From assembly GCA_963930645.1 (NCBI GenBank), contig OZ005649.1:382717887-382781886 (forward strand): DNA of 64,000 nt, in the 5' to 3' direction. The notes under the pieces were generated by a model. That model had not been told where the DNA came from, ran no database searches, and was given only the letters and a program-made list of their open reading frames with translations. This DNA is from Salticus scenicus (Eukaryota; Arthropoda; Arachnida; Araneae; Salticidae). Shown piece by piece: positions 11,030-23,559 of the stretch (position 1 is its first letter; every line of letters begins with the position of its first letter). The position numbers and the translations under genes are program-made.

Positions 11030-11165
11030 TGAAATTTCTAAAAATGGTCAAACTGTGTTTAGCATGTATTTCAAAACATGTAAATCCATCCAAAAACAGA
11101 AGTCGAATCTTTCTACGAATCCAATATTTTTTTTTTCTTACGTATAAAAGAGGAAAGTTTTAAGA
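11030..11165 (+). repeat. Fragment of dispersed repeat B tail
   Basis: Contains 'aaatggtc', then 'acatgtaaatccatccaaaa', 'cagaagtcg' and a terminal 'gaggaaagt'. This is the tail also seen at 20340-20490, 23200-23325 and 58330-58460. Confidence 0.5.
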
Positions 11166-11640
11166 GAGAAATACATTAATATTACATCCCTAGAAAAGAA
11201 TTTAAATTTATTTTGAACATTCATTGTTCTAATTGAGGTATTTCGTTGTGAAATATCGTTTTAAAATTCATATGATTTTACAAATCACCGAAACTAAAAC
11301 GTTTTCAAATAAAGAATCGGGGATTTTTCATCTAAATCGAATAGAATCTCAATAAACTCGAAATAAAATTTATTTCTTTAGAGAATTGTAATTTTTCTTT
11401 CGCTTCGATGAATTCGCTTTCAAGAATAAATTTTTCTTCGTTTCCTATCATGGCTTTCTGCAACTATAGTACGTACAACAAGTATTATTTCTTTTTTTTT
11501 TTTTTTTTTAAGGATATTTCTCATTTTGATATGGGATTGAGATTCTTTAAAATGTATTTCGTAAGAAATTATTTTAGGAATAAGAACGAATGAAAAGTAA
11601 ATGTTCAGAAACGTAATTTTAAATAGTAAAATTAAAATTA
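11150..11640 (+). repeat. Dispersed repeat C, copy 1
   Basis: Matches about 14640-15150 and, in part, 59200-59345. Shared stretches include 'catatgattttacaaat' and 'ttctgcaactatag'. Noncoding, with T-runs. Confidence 0.6.
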
Positions 11641-11791
11641 TATATTTACATTAAAATACAGAAATTGTCCTAGCGAACGAGGTTAATATATATATATATA
11701 TATATTTGGGGGGGGGTTAAAGTTTCTTTCTTTCTTTTTTTCTGAACTTTTCAGAAAATATCTCAAAAATTTTCCAAAAGCTTTTATTTTT

Positions 11792-12125
11792 AACACGCTT
11801 TTATTAGCTTCGCATGTATGTATGTTTGTATGTATGCTAGTAACCGCTCTGGGAGCAAACAAAAAATCTATATTGTAAAAAAAGACTTTCCCTGCGTGAA
11901 CGTTGTCGCTGTGAGGTAAAGCTCCGGGCTACGAACCTAATGGTCTAACGTTCGAGCCCAGTCAGGGGAGATTTTTAAAAAATGGTTTTTGTTTAATTCT
12001 AAATTATTTTATAATCACCCTGTAATATGGTGTGTCACTCACACAATTTTTTCTTACCCTGCATTTTAATACTATAAAGATAGATATTTTGTGCTTTTTA
12101 GTTCACATTTCAATAAAAGCGTGTT
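11792..12125 (+). repeat. TIR repeat with tRNA-like core, copy 1
   Basis: Ends AACACGCTTTTATTAG and ...AATAAAAGCGTGTT are inverted repeats of about 13 bp. The middle (about 11905-11970) has a box-A-like 'gtgaggtaaagctcc' and a box-B-like 'cgttcgagccc', followed by 'agtcagggga'. Copy 2 is at 38471-38807, and a fragment of the right half lies near 23950-24005. The tRNA resemblance is sequence-level only; the cloverleaf does not close cleanly. Confidence 0.6.
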
Positions 12126-12785
12126 CTTTAATTTTTTAAAAGTTTAATTTTTTTAATTTTTAAACATGCACAAGATAACTGGAATAGAAGAAAAACAACC
12201 AGCTTGTCACTAAGAAATTTGTTTGCAGGCAATTTATAAGATCCGTTCAAGAAATTAAGAAAAAAAAAAAGTTCAATATGTTCTCAAAATGACGTTTTAA
12301 ATAGAAAAGCAGAAAAAATATTACAAAGAAGATACTTTATATGGAAAATATAAAGCATTCTAATATTTACTGATTAGCTTTCGATCCAGTGTGGAACAAT
12401 CATTTGTTAAATGTATCATTTTTCCATGCAAAGTGGATATTTTTTTAACTAAAAGACTTGATTGAATGAACGCACGTTATGAATTAAACATTCAAATAAC
12501 AAATTTGATGGCAATTTGCTCACTCATGAAAAACTGGTTGAATCTTTAAAAACCTGAGGTGATTAATTTTTTTTCGAATTAAATATTTTCTTCAGGATTT
12601 GCCATTTTAGCCGCAAGATGTTGTTTATAATCTAAATTTATTTATATCTACTCTGTATATTTTATGCAAATATTCCTATAAAAAATGGAATAAACTAAAA
12701 TATTTAAAATTAATATTTAAAGATTATTTTTAGATTAATTCATTTATTAGTTGTTAATGATACAACATTTAAAAAAAATAGTTTC
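12126..12785. other. AT-rich region, nothing recognised
   Basis: No ORF, RNA gene or clear repeat structure. Confidence 0.5.
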
Positions 12786-14045
12786 ATAATACTTCTGATA
12801 AATGTCCTGTATTATACATTCTGATTTATTTGACGTATAAAAAGGTGTCCTCATTGTGACTCATGTTTTAGGAATGGGTAAGGGTTGAGATACAATACCA
12901 AATCACATTATCATTTTTATCCCACCAAGTTGGAAAATAATAATAATATTAATAATAATAATAATAAACATATGTTTATCGCAAAAATTATTTGGAAATT
13001 CAAACACTCTTGATTTTACCATGTTTTTACTAATTCGCTTTCTTGTTTGTTTGTCCAGTAAAAATCTTGCAATCGAACAGACACACAGACAGACAGACAC
13101 ACAGACAAACACGCACAGACCATTCGCTAAAAACATGATTTTCGTATTCAGGGGACCTCAGAACATGTAAATATAACAAAAACTCGCGTTCGAAAATTTG
13201 ACCCGAAAACAGTACTTTCTTGACCCTATGGGTAAGAGAAAGTAAAAAGGAAGATCATGTGGATTGCATGTATACTCGAGGGGGCTTGCCCCTCAGGGAG
13301 GAGGCGAGGCTCCTAGATACACAATTTTTTTCCCCCAATTTACTATCTCTATTTGAAAAAATATATATTCGTTTCATTTTGTTTAGTGACGTCTATACAT
13401 GTTAAACTCTATTTACCTGCAATTTCCCCATAGACGTAATGTATTTGAATACTTTTGAGTGTTCCTGTAGACGAACTATTTGCTTTACCTCAACGAAAAT
13501 ATTACTGTAGCATCCCTATATGATACGCATTTAGAACACCGAGTTTGGAATTTCTGCTACTATTTGTTCTTGAGATATGCTGATAACAGACACACAGACA
13601 GACAAACACACAGACAGACAGACACACAGACAAACACACACAGACCATTCGCTAAAAACATGATTTTCGTATTCAGCGGACCTCAGAACATGTAAATATA
13701 ACAAAAACTCGCGTTCGAAAATTTGTCCCTAAAACAATACTTTCTTGTCCCTATGGGTAATAATACTTCTGATAAATGTCCTGTATTATACATTCTGATT
13801 TATTTGACGTATAAAAGGTGTCCTCATTGTGACTCATGTTTTAGGAATGGGTGGAGTTTGGGATACAATACCAAATCACATTATCATTTTTATCCCACCA
13901 AGTTGGATAATAATAATGATAATAATAGTATTAAACATATGTTTATCGCAAAAATTATTTGGAATTTCAAACACTCTTGATTTTACCATGTTTTTAATAA
14001 CTCGCTTTCTTGTTTGTTTGTCCAGTAAAAATCTTGCAATCGAAT
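12786..14045 (+). repeat. Local duplication, blocks A-B-C-B'-A'
   Basis: Block A (12786-13075) recurs at 13760-14045, offset about 974 bp, with a few percent differences and small changes in an AAT microsatellite. Block B (13076-13225: ACAGAC repeats, then 'accattcgctaaaaacatga') recurs at 13587-13759. Block C (13226-13586) is single here, but its start recurs at 15311-15350. Block order differs between copies, which implies more than a simple tandem duplication. The short frames inside have no known domain. Confidence 0.85.
13076..13112. repeat. (ACAGAC)-type microsatellite
   Basis: Imperfect CAGACACA/CAGA run, repeated at 13588-13640. Confidence 0.8.
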
Positions 14046-14410
14046 TTTAACTAATTTTTCGACGAGCTAGACATTTGAAACTTTTAGAATAGCTCAGAAC
14101 ACAATGACAACGCAATACCTCGAAGCCCGATTTTCGAATTTTTGATTAGTGTTCTTTTAATTAATTAAAATATGACAATAATAACTTCCTAATAGCTTTA
14201 AAATCAGCCATTTAAATATTAGCTATAATTTAATTGCTGACAAAAAAACAATTACGTGTTCATTTTCTTTCGACATAAAAATAAATACACTTAATTAAAC
14301 GTGAACATTAAGAAATTATAAAAAGTTAAATTAGGCATCTCAAAAAAATTGATGTCCTTATAACTTTCAAGATTTTATAGATATTGATAAAGTGCTAATG
14401 TAGTTCATCA
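14046..14410 (+). repeat. Dispersed repeat D, copy 2
   Basis: Resembles 225-745, with the shared run 'cattttctttcgacataaaa' and 'gataaagtgctaatgtagtt'. It lacks the MITE that interrupts copy 1 at 743-750, so it serves as an approximate empty site. Confidence 0.65.
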
Positions 14411-14639
14411 TGCTAATATATGTTGTTCTATAAGGATTAATATTTTATTTTTAAAAACAACGCTTTTCAGATCTTAATCTGAAATTAGAATAATCAACCG
14501 AAACTGTACTATTTTCAATAATAAATAAATATAATCCCAGAAAATGTTAAATTACGCAAGACGAAACTTTATTTACTGAAATTATACACTTTTATAAAAC
14601 ACACATCACGAAATTTTTCAAAGTCTAGCGTGTTCACGG

Positions 14640-15200
14640 ATATTTCTTAGAGCATATCAATTTAACAATATGGAAGTATCCTGAAAGAGAAACTGAATCT
14701 ATTTTGAACATCCGTTATTTTTGTAGAGAAATATCACTTTAAAATACATATGATTTTACAAATCTAAGAAACTAAAACATTTGCAAATAAATAATGCGAT
14801 ATATATTATCTAAATCCAATAGGTTCTCTATAAACTCAAAATGGAATTTATTTCTTCAGATTTTTTTCTTTTTGTTTAGCTTCGAAGAATTCGTTTAAAA
14901 GAACATATTTTTCTTCATTCTTTATCATGATTTTCTGCAACTATAGCTCAAAAAATAGGTATTATTATATAGGTAAAAAAATAGGTATTAAATAACATAA
15001 CAACTTTTATTTTTAAGATTTTTCTTTTCTTTTCTTCTCTTCTTTTTCTTTATATATATATGAACTTGAGAATATTTAAAATACATTTTGTAAGAAATTA
15101 TCTTTAGAAGAATGAAATAAAAATTAAAAAGTTACACAAACGCTACTTTAAATAATAAAATTTAAACTGCAGTTAATTTTTGTTATCGTTGTTTATGAAT
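14640..15200 (+). repeat. Dispersed repeat C, copy 2
   Basis: Matches 11150-11640 over about 450 bp with moderate divergence. Noncoding. Confidence 0.6.
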
Positions 15201-15776
15201 ATAATATATATACAATATTTCATGGATATTTGCATGTTTAAAAATAGTTTTCCTCGATGTAATGTTGAAGTCAAATGTGATCTGTGTTAAAGGCAATTTA
15301 TATAATAAAAAAAGGAAGATCATGTGGATTATATGTATACTCATCGATAAATTTCGGTATAATTAAAGAACAAAATGAAAATTTAAATTAGTATCTCTCA
15401 AGCACGCTAATCAAACAAATCAAGTAAAATATCAGTAATTTTTCGGAAAGCATGACATAGTTCTAAATCATACTAAATGTATTTTTTATTACCATCTTTG
15501 TTTATTAACCAAATTCATGCCTTTTTCAATGAAATAACAGCATTTGGACAGACAATATAATTTTGTCTTTTTATTTAAAATCTTTAGATAAAATAACATA
15601 CCACATTATTCCGCTATAACTTACAAATCTTAAAGCTTGAAATAGAAATTTTAATAAGAATCATTAAATGAGATTAACATCATAATTTCACAGTATATAC
15701 TAACATACAAAGTGTATACTTATATGCAATAAATATATGTATTGTGTGAATTTGAATAAAATGTAGTAACTTCCTA
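15201..15776. other. AT-rich region, no gene
   Basis: Only 15311-15350 is recognisable ('aaggaagatcatgtggatta'), shared with 13245-13280. Confidence 0.5.
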
Positions 15777-16160
15777 CCCAAGCAGCACCGAAACGTTCTC
15801 TGAACGTTCAAAAATTGTTCTGCAAACACGTTCTAAGAACGTTCACTCTGAACGTGTTATAGACGTCTATTTGTCCATCTTGAAGACGTACAATAGTACG
15901 GTTCAGAGAACGTTCAATGAACGTGTAACTATCACCATCGGTGTTATAGAAGCGTTCTGAGAACGTTCTATGTATACGGTGTCAGAACGTTCTAAACGTT
16001 TTTAGAACGTTTTCAAAACGTTATACACAATTTCAGAACGTTCTAGAAAACGTATTGTAAACGTTCTAAAATAGTGTAGAAACGTTCTGAAAACGTTCTA
16101 TACACACGTTCTCACAACGTTATGTAAACAATTTTTGAACGTTCTTTGTACGTGCTAAAA
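15777..16160. repeat. Left AACGTT palindrome cluster
   Basis: More than fifteen copies of AACGTT, most within GAACGTTC or AGAACGTTCT, at irregular 10-25 bp spacing. Each is self-complementary, so the block offers many identical dyad sites. Confidence 0.9.
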
Positions 16161-16176
16161 ATGTCTTTCATGTATA

Positions 16177-16381
16177 AGAAAATGGAAGAACTCGCAACAA
16201 TTGTTCCGGGTCGAAAGAAGACACGACCCTTCGTCAGACGAACATAGTAGGCACGAGTGCTGAAAATACAAGAGTTACGTTTCAGTTTTTCTTGCAGCAT
16301 TCGTGCCTACTTTGTTCGGTTGATGAAGGGTTGTGTCTTTTCTCGACCCGGAACAATTGTTGCGAGTTCTTCCATTTTCTT
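16177..16381. repeat. Long hairpin, 86-bp arms, 33-nt loop
   Basis: The arm at 16177-16262 is complementary to 16296-16381 with about eight mismatches; both contain 'caacaattgttccgggtcga'. The short frames here read across the arms and are not genes. The length suits a Dicer-type or long-hairpin RNA if transcribed, but nothing here shows transcription. Confidence 0.9.
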
Positions 16382-16610
16382 CGAGTTCTTGAATTTTATA
16401 GTGTCTATTCAAAATTCTGCACTTGTTGTTTACTTATTTTTTTTTTCTTTTTTTCCTTCCTTTCCTTATTTATCTTTTCTTTTCTTTTTGTGTAGTACAT
16501 TGTAATATGGTATAACAAACGATCAAGTATTTTGAATATTCTGGATAAATATTTGAATTAAAAAACAAATAAATAAATTCAAGATTTGGAATATTTTGAA
16601 AAATTTTAAG

Positions 16611-16890
16611 ATATATGCCCCCTGCTAACTAATTATTATTCCCCCCTAGATTTTGCATCATTATAATTTAACAATAGAATATAACCATATTTGGATATTA
16701 ATTTTAATAAGTTAAGCAAAAAAACTTAAATATATTTTTATGTCTAAATTTTGAAACTTACTACAAACTTTTAGCATTCAAACCCAAAATTTTTTTTATT
16801 AAATTTTAAATTATCAATGGAATCTCAAATTAATGCCCAGATATGTTACATATTCTATTTTTAAACTATAATAATGCACAATCAATGGAA
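16611..16890 (+). repeat. AT-rich repeat G, unit 1
   Basis: Related units follow at about 18345-18670 and 18888-19060, sharing 'taacaatagaa' and 'agatatgttayatattcta'-like text. Diverged local copies, noncoding. Confidence 0.5.
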
Positions 16891-16944
16891 AAGAAAAAAA
16901 TAAAAATTAGTTAAAAGAAGTACCCAAGTGTACAAAATTAAAAC

Positions 16945-17790
16945 AATAAACTGTTTCCTCGTTTTCTTTTTTTCCATATAATTCTTAAACAAATAAACAC
17001 AGAAGTATAAAATTTGGATAGCATATTTTTTAAAATACCATAAATCGAATTTTATATAACTTTAGCATAAGTAATAATTTTTAAACTAAAAATCAGTAAA
17101 TTTTTCTCAAAAGTAAACTTTGAAAAAATGAAAAATTTCAGCAATTTTAGAAAAGAAAACTTAATGAAAAATGGTCATGAAGGTGCATTACAGATAGGTT
17201 AAAGATGTACGTGCATCCATATTTTATTTGTAGATTAAAACCGTATATTTCTTAGTCATTTATTTTCTTTCTTCTTTATTTTTTCGCGTGTGAATTTTTT
17301 TTTTTATTTATTTTTTTTTTTAATTTTACATAGAAACATGAAAATCGGATAAAACGTCCATTATTAAATTATTTATCAACGTTTTTATTATTCTAGTGAT
17401 GGTCACAGTTTATACAAATTAGTAATTATTATTATTTTTTTTTTTTCAAAAATTCCGTTATAAAAGTAAAAGAAAAATGAACACAGAAAGAAAAATCAGG
17501 ATTTTGTTTTTAACATTTGAAGGCATGTGCGTCTTCACCTGTCTATAATGCATCATTAACACATTTTTTCATTAAGTTTTCTTTACTAAAATTGTTGAAA
17601 TTTTTCATTCTTTCCAAAGCTTACGTTTGAGAAAAATTAATAATTATTACTTTAAAATTGTTGTTTATGCCAAAGTTATGTAAAATTCGATTAATGATAT
17701 GATAACGAACATGCCAGCCAAATTTTATGTCCATGTGTTTATTTGTTTAAAAGTTATGCACAAAAGAAGAAAATAGGAAAGCAGGTTTGT
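16945..17790. repeat. Fold-back repeat, about 280-bp arms
   Basis: The left arm (16945-17235) and right arm (about 17515-17790) are imperfect reverse complements; paired landmarks are 'aaagaaaacttaatgaaaaa' (left) and 'ttttcattaagttttcttta' (right), and 'aaacaaataaacaca' against 'tgtgtttatttgttt'. The AT-rich spacer holds T-runs. No TSD was recognised. Confidence 0.7.
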
Positions 17791-18344
17791 TCCTTTAATT
17801 CTGAACAGCGGTGTATTTTAAATACATTTAAAAATATAAAAAATAAAAATTATTATTATTATTTTGTTTGTTTTTTTTATTTAAATAAACTCCGTGAAAT
17901 TTCCTTAATATTTTCATATTTCAAATCATGCGTATGCAAAATTTATTTAAATTATTGATTTTGAGTTTATAAATTTTACATATACCATGCAGTGAAATAT
18001 AACAGTATAAAAAGTGGTAAAACTTTTTGAAAATAAATAATTAATTAATTAAAAGTTTATTCTGCAAACAAAACAAATAATAAAATAATAATAATAAATA
18101 AAATAAAATAATTTAAAACATTTAGAAATATTAAGAATCACCTTCATATTGTTTGTCTATGTTTTTTTTTTCTTTTCTTTCTTTCATTTTTCTTACTTTT
18201 GGATTTTGTGATTCATTTGTATGTACGTGTGCCTTTGTGTTATAAAATTTTACGTACATGTCTTCAAATATAATAACATACAGTATTTTCATTTTTTTTT
18301 TTTTTTTTTTTTTTTTTTTGAAAACTATAATTAAAGAAAACTGA

Positions 18345-18480
18345 AAAGTTTTAAGATGCTCCTTACCGAATAATTATTATTTTTCCCTTTGATTTTACAA
18401 TAATATATTTTAACAATAGAACCTAAACATATTTGGGTAATTGCGAATTTCTTGTTAAGTTAAATTTATATATATATTTT

Positions 18481-18513
<33 letters not shown>

Positions 18514-19060
18514 TTAAATACTGAAACTTATGGCATTCAAACATAGAACTATTTTTAAAACTTTAACTTAACAATGAATTCACAAATTAATACCTAGATA
18601 TGTTATATATTCTATTGATAAAGAGTAATAATGTACAAATGATGGGAGAAAATAAAAATATTTAAGAGAAGTATTTTAAAAAAAAATTAATTGATTAAAC
18701 TGTTTATTTATTTTTAATTTAAATCGAATTTGTGAAGTTTTAATTTTAAAGTATTGATTTAGAGTTTATGAATTTTACTTACAGATGCATTGAAATATAA
18801 CAATATAAAATATGATAAATTTCTTGAAAATCTTTTAAATATAAAATAAATAAATTTTAAAATTTAAAATATTTTTAAAATTTTTAGAGAGCCGGCTGCT
18901 AACTATATTTTCCCTTGATTTTACAATACTACAGTGTAACAATAAAATTTAAACAAATATACTTAAATATATCTAACATTAAACTGTAATAATACAAAAT
19001 CGAATGCGGAAAAAAATAATAATAATAAATAATTAAAAGGTAGTTAGCATGAAAAATTTA
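18345..19060 (+). repeat. AT-rich repeat G, units 2 and 3
   Basis: Unit 2 spans about 18345-18670 and unit 3 about 18888-19060, both diverged from 16611-16890. An (AT)n run sits at 18486-18511 and a T-run at 18292-18319. Confidence 0.5.
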
Positions 19061-19860
19061 AAAAATTAAAGTTTTCAAATTATTATTTTTATTTTTATTA
19101 TTATTACTCTTTATTTATTTATTTGTTTATTTTTTATTGTTTTTGAAAACTTTAATTTATTTAATTTTGTTAAATTTTAATGCAGATTTAGTCAAAACTA
19201 TGCAAATCCTAGATTATACATATGAAAATTGTGTAGAATGAACTTATCTGTAATATTGTATCCAAATGTCAGGAAGAAATCTTAAACTATGACGGCAGAA
19301 AAAATTACCGTTATCTATCTTTGACCTTAGAGTTCGTGTTCGTAGTTGCTGTTCTGGCAAACCCAATAAAAATTTCACAGTTTGGCGAATTTTTTCGTTA
19401 TTTTTTAAGATTCAAGATTTAGCAAAATGTATGTCTTTTTTATATTACTTATTGAAAAGGAATGAATTTTAGATATATTTATTATTTTTATGAGAAATAC
19501 AAAACTCAAGATTTTTATTCAGATTATTTTTTTTTTTTTTTTTTTTTTTAATATTACGTGTTATTGTACGTGTTATTATTACGTATTATAATATTTTACA
19601 AAATAATTGACGTTTATTATGAAGTAAAATATAAAAATTTGATCGTAACTAAAATAATCGCATGCCTGCTTATATGAATCAATTACAATAAATTACAGGA
19701 AATGTTAAACTAGTGTCTTGTGACTATCATACAATTCTTTTCTTTATTTTCTAATACAATTCACATAGTTTAGATCAAATCACACATTTTACAAAGTAAA
19801 ATTGAAAAACAAAATAAAATAAATATATATATAATAATAATATTAACATTTTTTTTTTTT
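19061..19860. other. AT-rich region, no gene
   Basis: Homopolymers and simple AT sequence; the T-run at 19530-19550 is the most obvious. No supported feature. Confidence 0.4.
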
Positions 19861-20175
19861 TTTTTAATAAAAAAAATATTGATAACTTTGTTTTACATTA
19901 TCACAGATAATTGATTCAACCGTTCGTTTTAAAAGATATCAACGAGTAATTTTGAAAAAATATTATAAAAATTTACACACCCGAGGAGGGGGGAAGGATT
20001 GCTATTCTTCCTGTTAAAAGTCTTCATGTTCACCGTTAATATTTTTAAAAAATCAGTTTCACAATGTTCAACTAAAGAAATCCCTATTGTGTGTATTTAT
20101 AAGAAATTTTTTCCTCTATTGTAATATTAAAAATTTTGAAAAAAATAAATGACAGCGCGACCTGTTGAGCGTTAT

Positions 20176-20213
<38 letters not shown>

Positions 20214-20490
20214 TGGGGGGGGGGGGGGTAATAATCACTAACTGATATCAAGGAGGAGCTAAATATAAGTTTGCAGGAAATTCTGTTCATTAGTTTTAGA
20301 CCTAGAGTTGACACAAGATTCTTATCACACATATCCAGACACACAGACAAACTGGCATTTTCTAAGAAATATCAATTTTTTATTAGAACATCTTAAAAAG
20401 GGAAAAATCTATCGGAACGCGAAAGTCAAAAATATTTCCGAATCAAACCTTTCTTCTTTTTATTATAGAAGAGTGTAATAAATAAATAAG
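19861..20490 (+). repeat. Dispersed repeat B, copy 1
   Basis: Order: 'gataactttg', 'gattcaaccgttcgtttta', an 'acccgaggagggggg' block, 'cgacctgttgagcg', A30/G13 homopolymers (20180-20228), an ACACAGACAAACT tail and a terminal 'agaagagtg'. The same order recurs at 55760-56260 and, in part, at 22380-22560 and 56590-56830. Noncoding; class unknown, possibly a SINE-like or DNA element. Confidence 0.6.
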
Positions 20491-20859
20491 GAAAACAAAA
20501 TTTTCAGCTACTTTTTTTTATTGTTTCAACTTCTAAATTTACAATATCATAAAGATCATTTACAACGTATGATCACTGTTTATTATTAAGTTTGTTACTT
20601 ACATAAGAAAAAAGCACTAGATTTGTGAAAATGTTCAACTTCCGGTTTTCGATAAATATACACGTTTTGTGACTTCTGAGTATGATTTGGCTTTTTTGGT
20701 ACTTGAAAATGACTGTGAGTTCGTTAAAAAATAAATAAATAAAAATAAACGGGGACGCGGTTTCTCACAAAGCAATTGACGCAAAGTAACATAACATTTG
20801 AATGGACCGGGAATTAAATTAGTGCTTTAGCATTTAAGATATTATCGTCCATCATGTGA

Positions 20860-21110
20860 CGCTGATATAATGTGAACCCATTTAAGGAAAGATTGTATCA
20901 CAGCTTGTTTGATACATAAATGCACTAACGTTATATATGAGATCAGCATTATTTATATCTCTGCTGATTCAATTTGGGTGCATATCGGTCGACAGGTGCC
21001 TCTGCTATGTTGCAATTTAATCTTGCTAACGGGAAGGCAGTATATCAATTTCTATGATATTTAAAGCCATCGCATTTCGTTTGTGAGATGGCTATTGTAA
21101 AGTTAAATAA
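20860..21110 (-). repeat. Inverted fragment of the 145-bp repeat family
   Basis: Read on the minus strand it gives 'ggcacctgtcgaccgatatg' followed by 'cacccaaattgaatcagca', matching the units at 22690-22960 and 57780-58250. Confidence 0.6.
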
Positions 21111-22379
21111 AGTAATTTTCCATATCGTCTATGTTAGGTAGCGCTACTACGTTGAAGTTTTACCCGTTTAGTTAAAATTTTATTTCAATTTCTGTCATTT
21201 AAATGCACCAAACTCAGTATGTGAAAAATATATTATTAAAATTTATTCTGATTGAATTCGGATATAAATTGGCAAACAAGTTGTGCTACTATTACTTTCT
21301 ACGATTTCTAGATGTCTACATTTAAGCATCTATTGCTGAAAATTACACGAAATTACATATATAAAAACTTTATTATATGAAAGTAAATTGGTTAAAATTC
21401 TGTATATGTTAATCGTAGGTAACGCTGTTCATATAGAATGATATGAAAGAAAGTTTTGTGATGGTCCCAGAATAAATAATTTTGTATTATAACTGAGTCA
21501 CTGAACGAAAAAATAGTTATATTTTTATTGATACGAGTATAATACAGAAATTATTTATTTTTTAGTAATAAATTAGAAAAATAATTCGGACCTCATAGTT
21601 TATAAGAAATTTTCCATCTCTACTTCACTATATTGTTTAATTTAGTGATAAACCCTAGAGATAATGCCTTAAAATATGCTTGATTTCAAATGAAGAAGAA
21701 GAAATCTCCCGAAATCTATCTTTAGAGCTTTATATGGAAAATAAAAGTTTAAAATAGGTTATTTTTTAAATAGCTCTTATATCGTATAAAAATTTCGTGC
21801 ACATTATATGCTGTGTAACAAAATGCATAGAAAGAAAAAAAATTCATACTATTGAATATTTACAAGGAGCAATTTCGAATTCTATGTCATATTTTTTCGA
21901 AAAATATTTGTGAGACCCTTTAAAACAATCATTAATATTAGTAATAACATATACTACACGTTTTATTTTGCCAAATCGCAATAAATATGCCAAAATGATA
22001 TCCATTCCTGCTTCCTGTAGTTTTGCAGATGGCCGCAGATTTTTAACACATGTGGTGGTATAATCTGCTGATTAGGCGAAATGCACTTTATACATTTACA
22101 CCCGCTTTTGATTCGGAATTTTTATACTATTTAAAAGTAATCTTTTTCTAAACTAGTATATTGCGGTCATTACAAATCTTTCTTTTATGCTTTTCTGTAC
22201 AAGTACATGATATTTATTAAAATTATTATTTACCAAAATTATTTTTCTGTAATGAATACAGGCGATTTTCATTTGAAAGAAGTAAAACATTAAGCATACA
22301 AAAAAAAAAAAAAAAAAAAAAAAAATCTATGGTATACAGAAGATATTTTAGGAAATGTGTTTTATAAATAAAAAATGTA
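21111..22379. other. AT-rich region, no gene
   Basis: Scattered weak similarity to neighbouring repeats; an A25 run lies at 22301-22325. Nothing codes. Confidence 0.4.
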
Positions 22380-22555
22380 AAAAATTTATAATATTGTTTT
22401 AAATTTTCACAGATTTTTAGGATTCAAGCATTCGTTTTAAAGGTGTGGATGACTTTCTTTGTAAAACACACATGTTGAAATTTTAACCCATAGGAAAAGG
22501 CGATGCCCTACACAAATCAACCCTAGATTTTTTTTTCTAGTTGACTATTACTATT

Positions 22556-22556
<1 letters not shown>

Positions 22557-22605
<49 letters not shown>
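22557..22605. repeat. (CA)n(TA)n microsatellite
   Basis: About 17 CA units passing directly into about 7 TA units. Confidence 0.9.
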
Positions 22606-22689
22606 GTATATATTACATAATTTCAATATCACATTTTTATACTATTTTAGTTTAGAGCATTTATAAGTAATAGAAATTAAGCTATTGCT

Positions 22690-22960
22690 TTTCCGTTAAC
22701 GAAATTAAATTGCAACATACCAGCGTCATCTGTCGATCGATATGCACCCAAATGGAATCAGCAGAGTTTTATATGATATCAATATTCCATATCAAGTGTG
22801 TGTATTTATAATCAAGTGCATTTATAAGTATTATTGTATTTATAATAATTTATATCACAAAATCTGAAAAATTGCTTTATGTTGGCGGGATTAAATTGCA
22901 GAACAGCAGCGCCACCAGCTGGCCAATATACGCTTCTAAATTAGATCAGTGTAATTTTAC
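22690..22960 (+). repeat. 145-bp repeat family, two diverged units
   Basis: Contains 'gcgtcatctgtcgatcgata' followed by 'tgcacccaaatggaatcagc', and 'agcagcgccaccagctggcc'. The same motif phase appears at 57780-58250. Confidence 0.6.
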
Positions 22961-23020
22961 ATAATATCTTGCTTACATGTTAAGTTTGGTGCATGTATAC
23001 ACCGTAGAATCTGAGATACA

Positions 23021-23330
23021 ACTTCCCCGATTTACAAAATAGCATCACAACTTTCATTCGATAGATCCAAAGACAAATCATCAACAATTTAGGTCAAGAT
23101 CTAACTAAATATCAAATTTTGTGAAATTCCGTTCATTGGTTTGTGAGATACAGAGTCCACAATTTTTTTACAATACACACACAAAAAGACGGACACGCAG
23201 ATTGAAATTTTCTGAAAATGGTCGAATTGTGTCCTGGATATCTCAATACTGTATAAACTGTTGGAAACCCAGAAGTCAGAAATTTTCAATTATAAAATAC
23301 ATTTTTCTCAGAAGAAAGTAGAAATACTAT
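23021..23330 (+). repeat. Repeat B tail, diverged copy
   Basis: 'acaatacacacacaaaaaga', then 'tgaaaatggtcgaattgtgt' and a terminal 'gaagaaagta', as in the other tails. The two overlapping short frames on opposite strands are not genes. Confidence 0.5.
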
Positions 23331-23559
23331 TTCTTTAACTTAATATACATCTGCTAAAATTTTATGAAACATATAATATTGAATTTCTAAAAAAAAAAAA
23401 AACGGAGTAATATGTTTTATTAAATTCAAAAAATAAAATTATAAATACTTAAACTTTATTTTTTTTAACATGTTAACAAAATGTAAAACTAAAAATAAGG
23501 CAACATAAACAGAGAAAAAGGCATTTTGTCACATTCGTTATAACCACACTTAGACAGAA

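Noticed and set aside
11880..11975. Functional tRNA gene
   Set aside because: Boxes A and B are recognisable, but the T-stem and other arms do not pair, and a second diverged copy shows it is a repeat.
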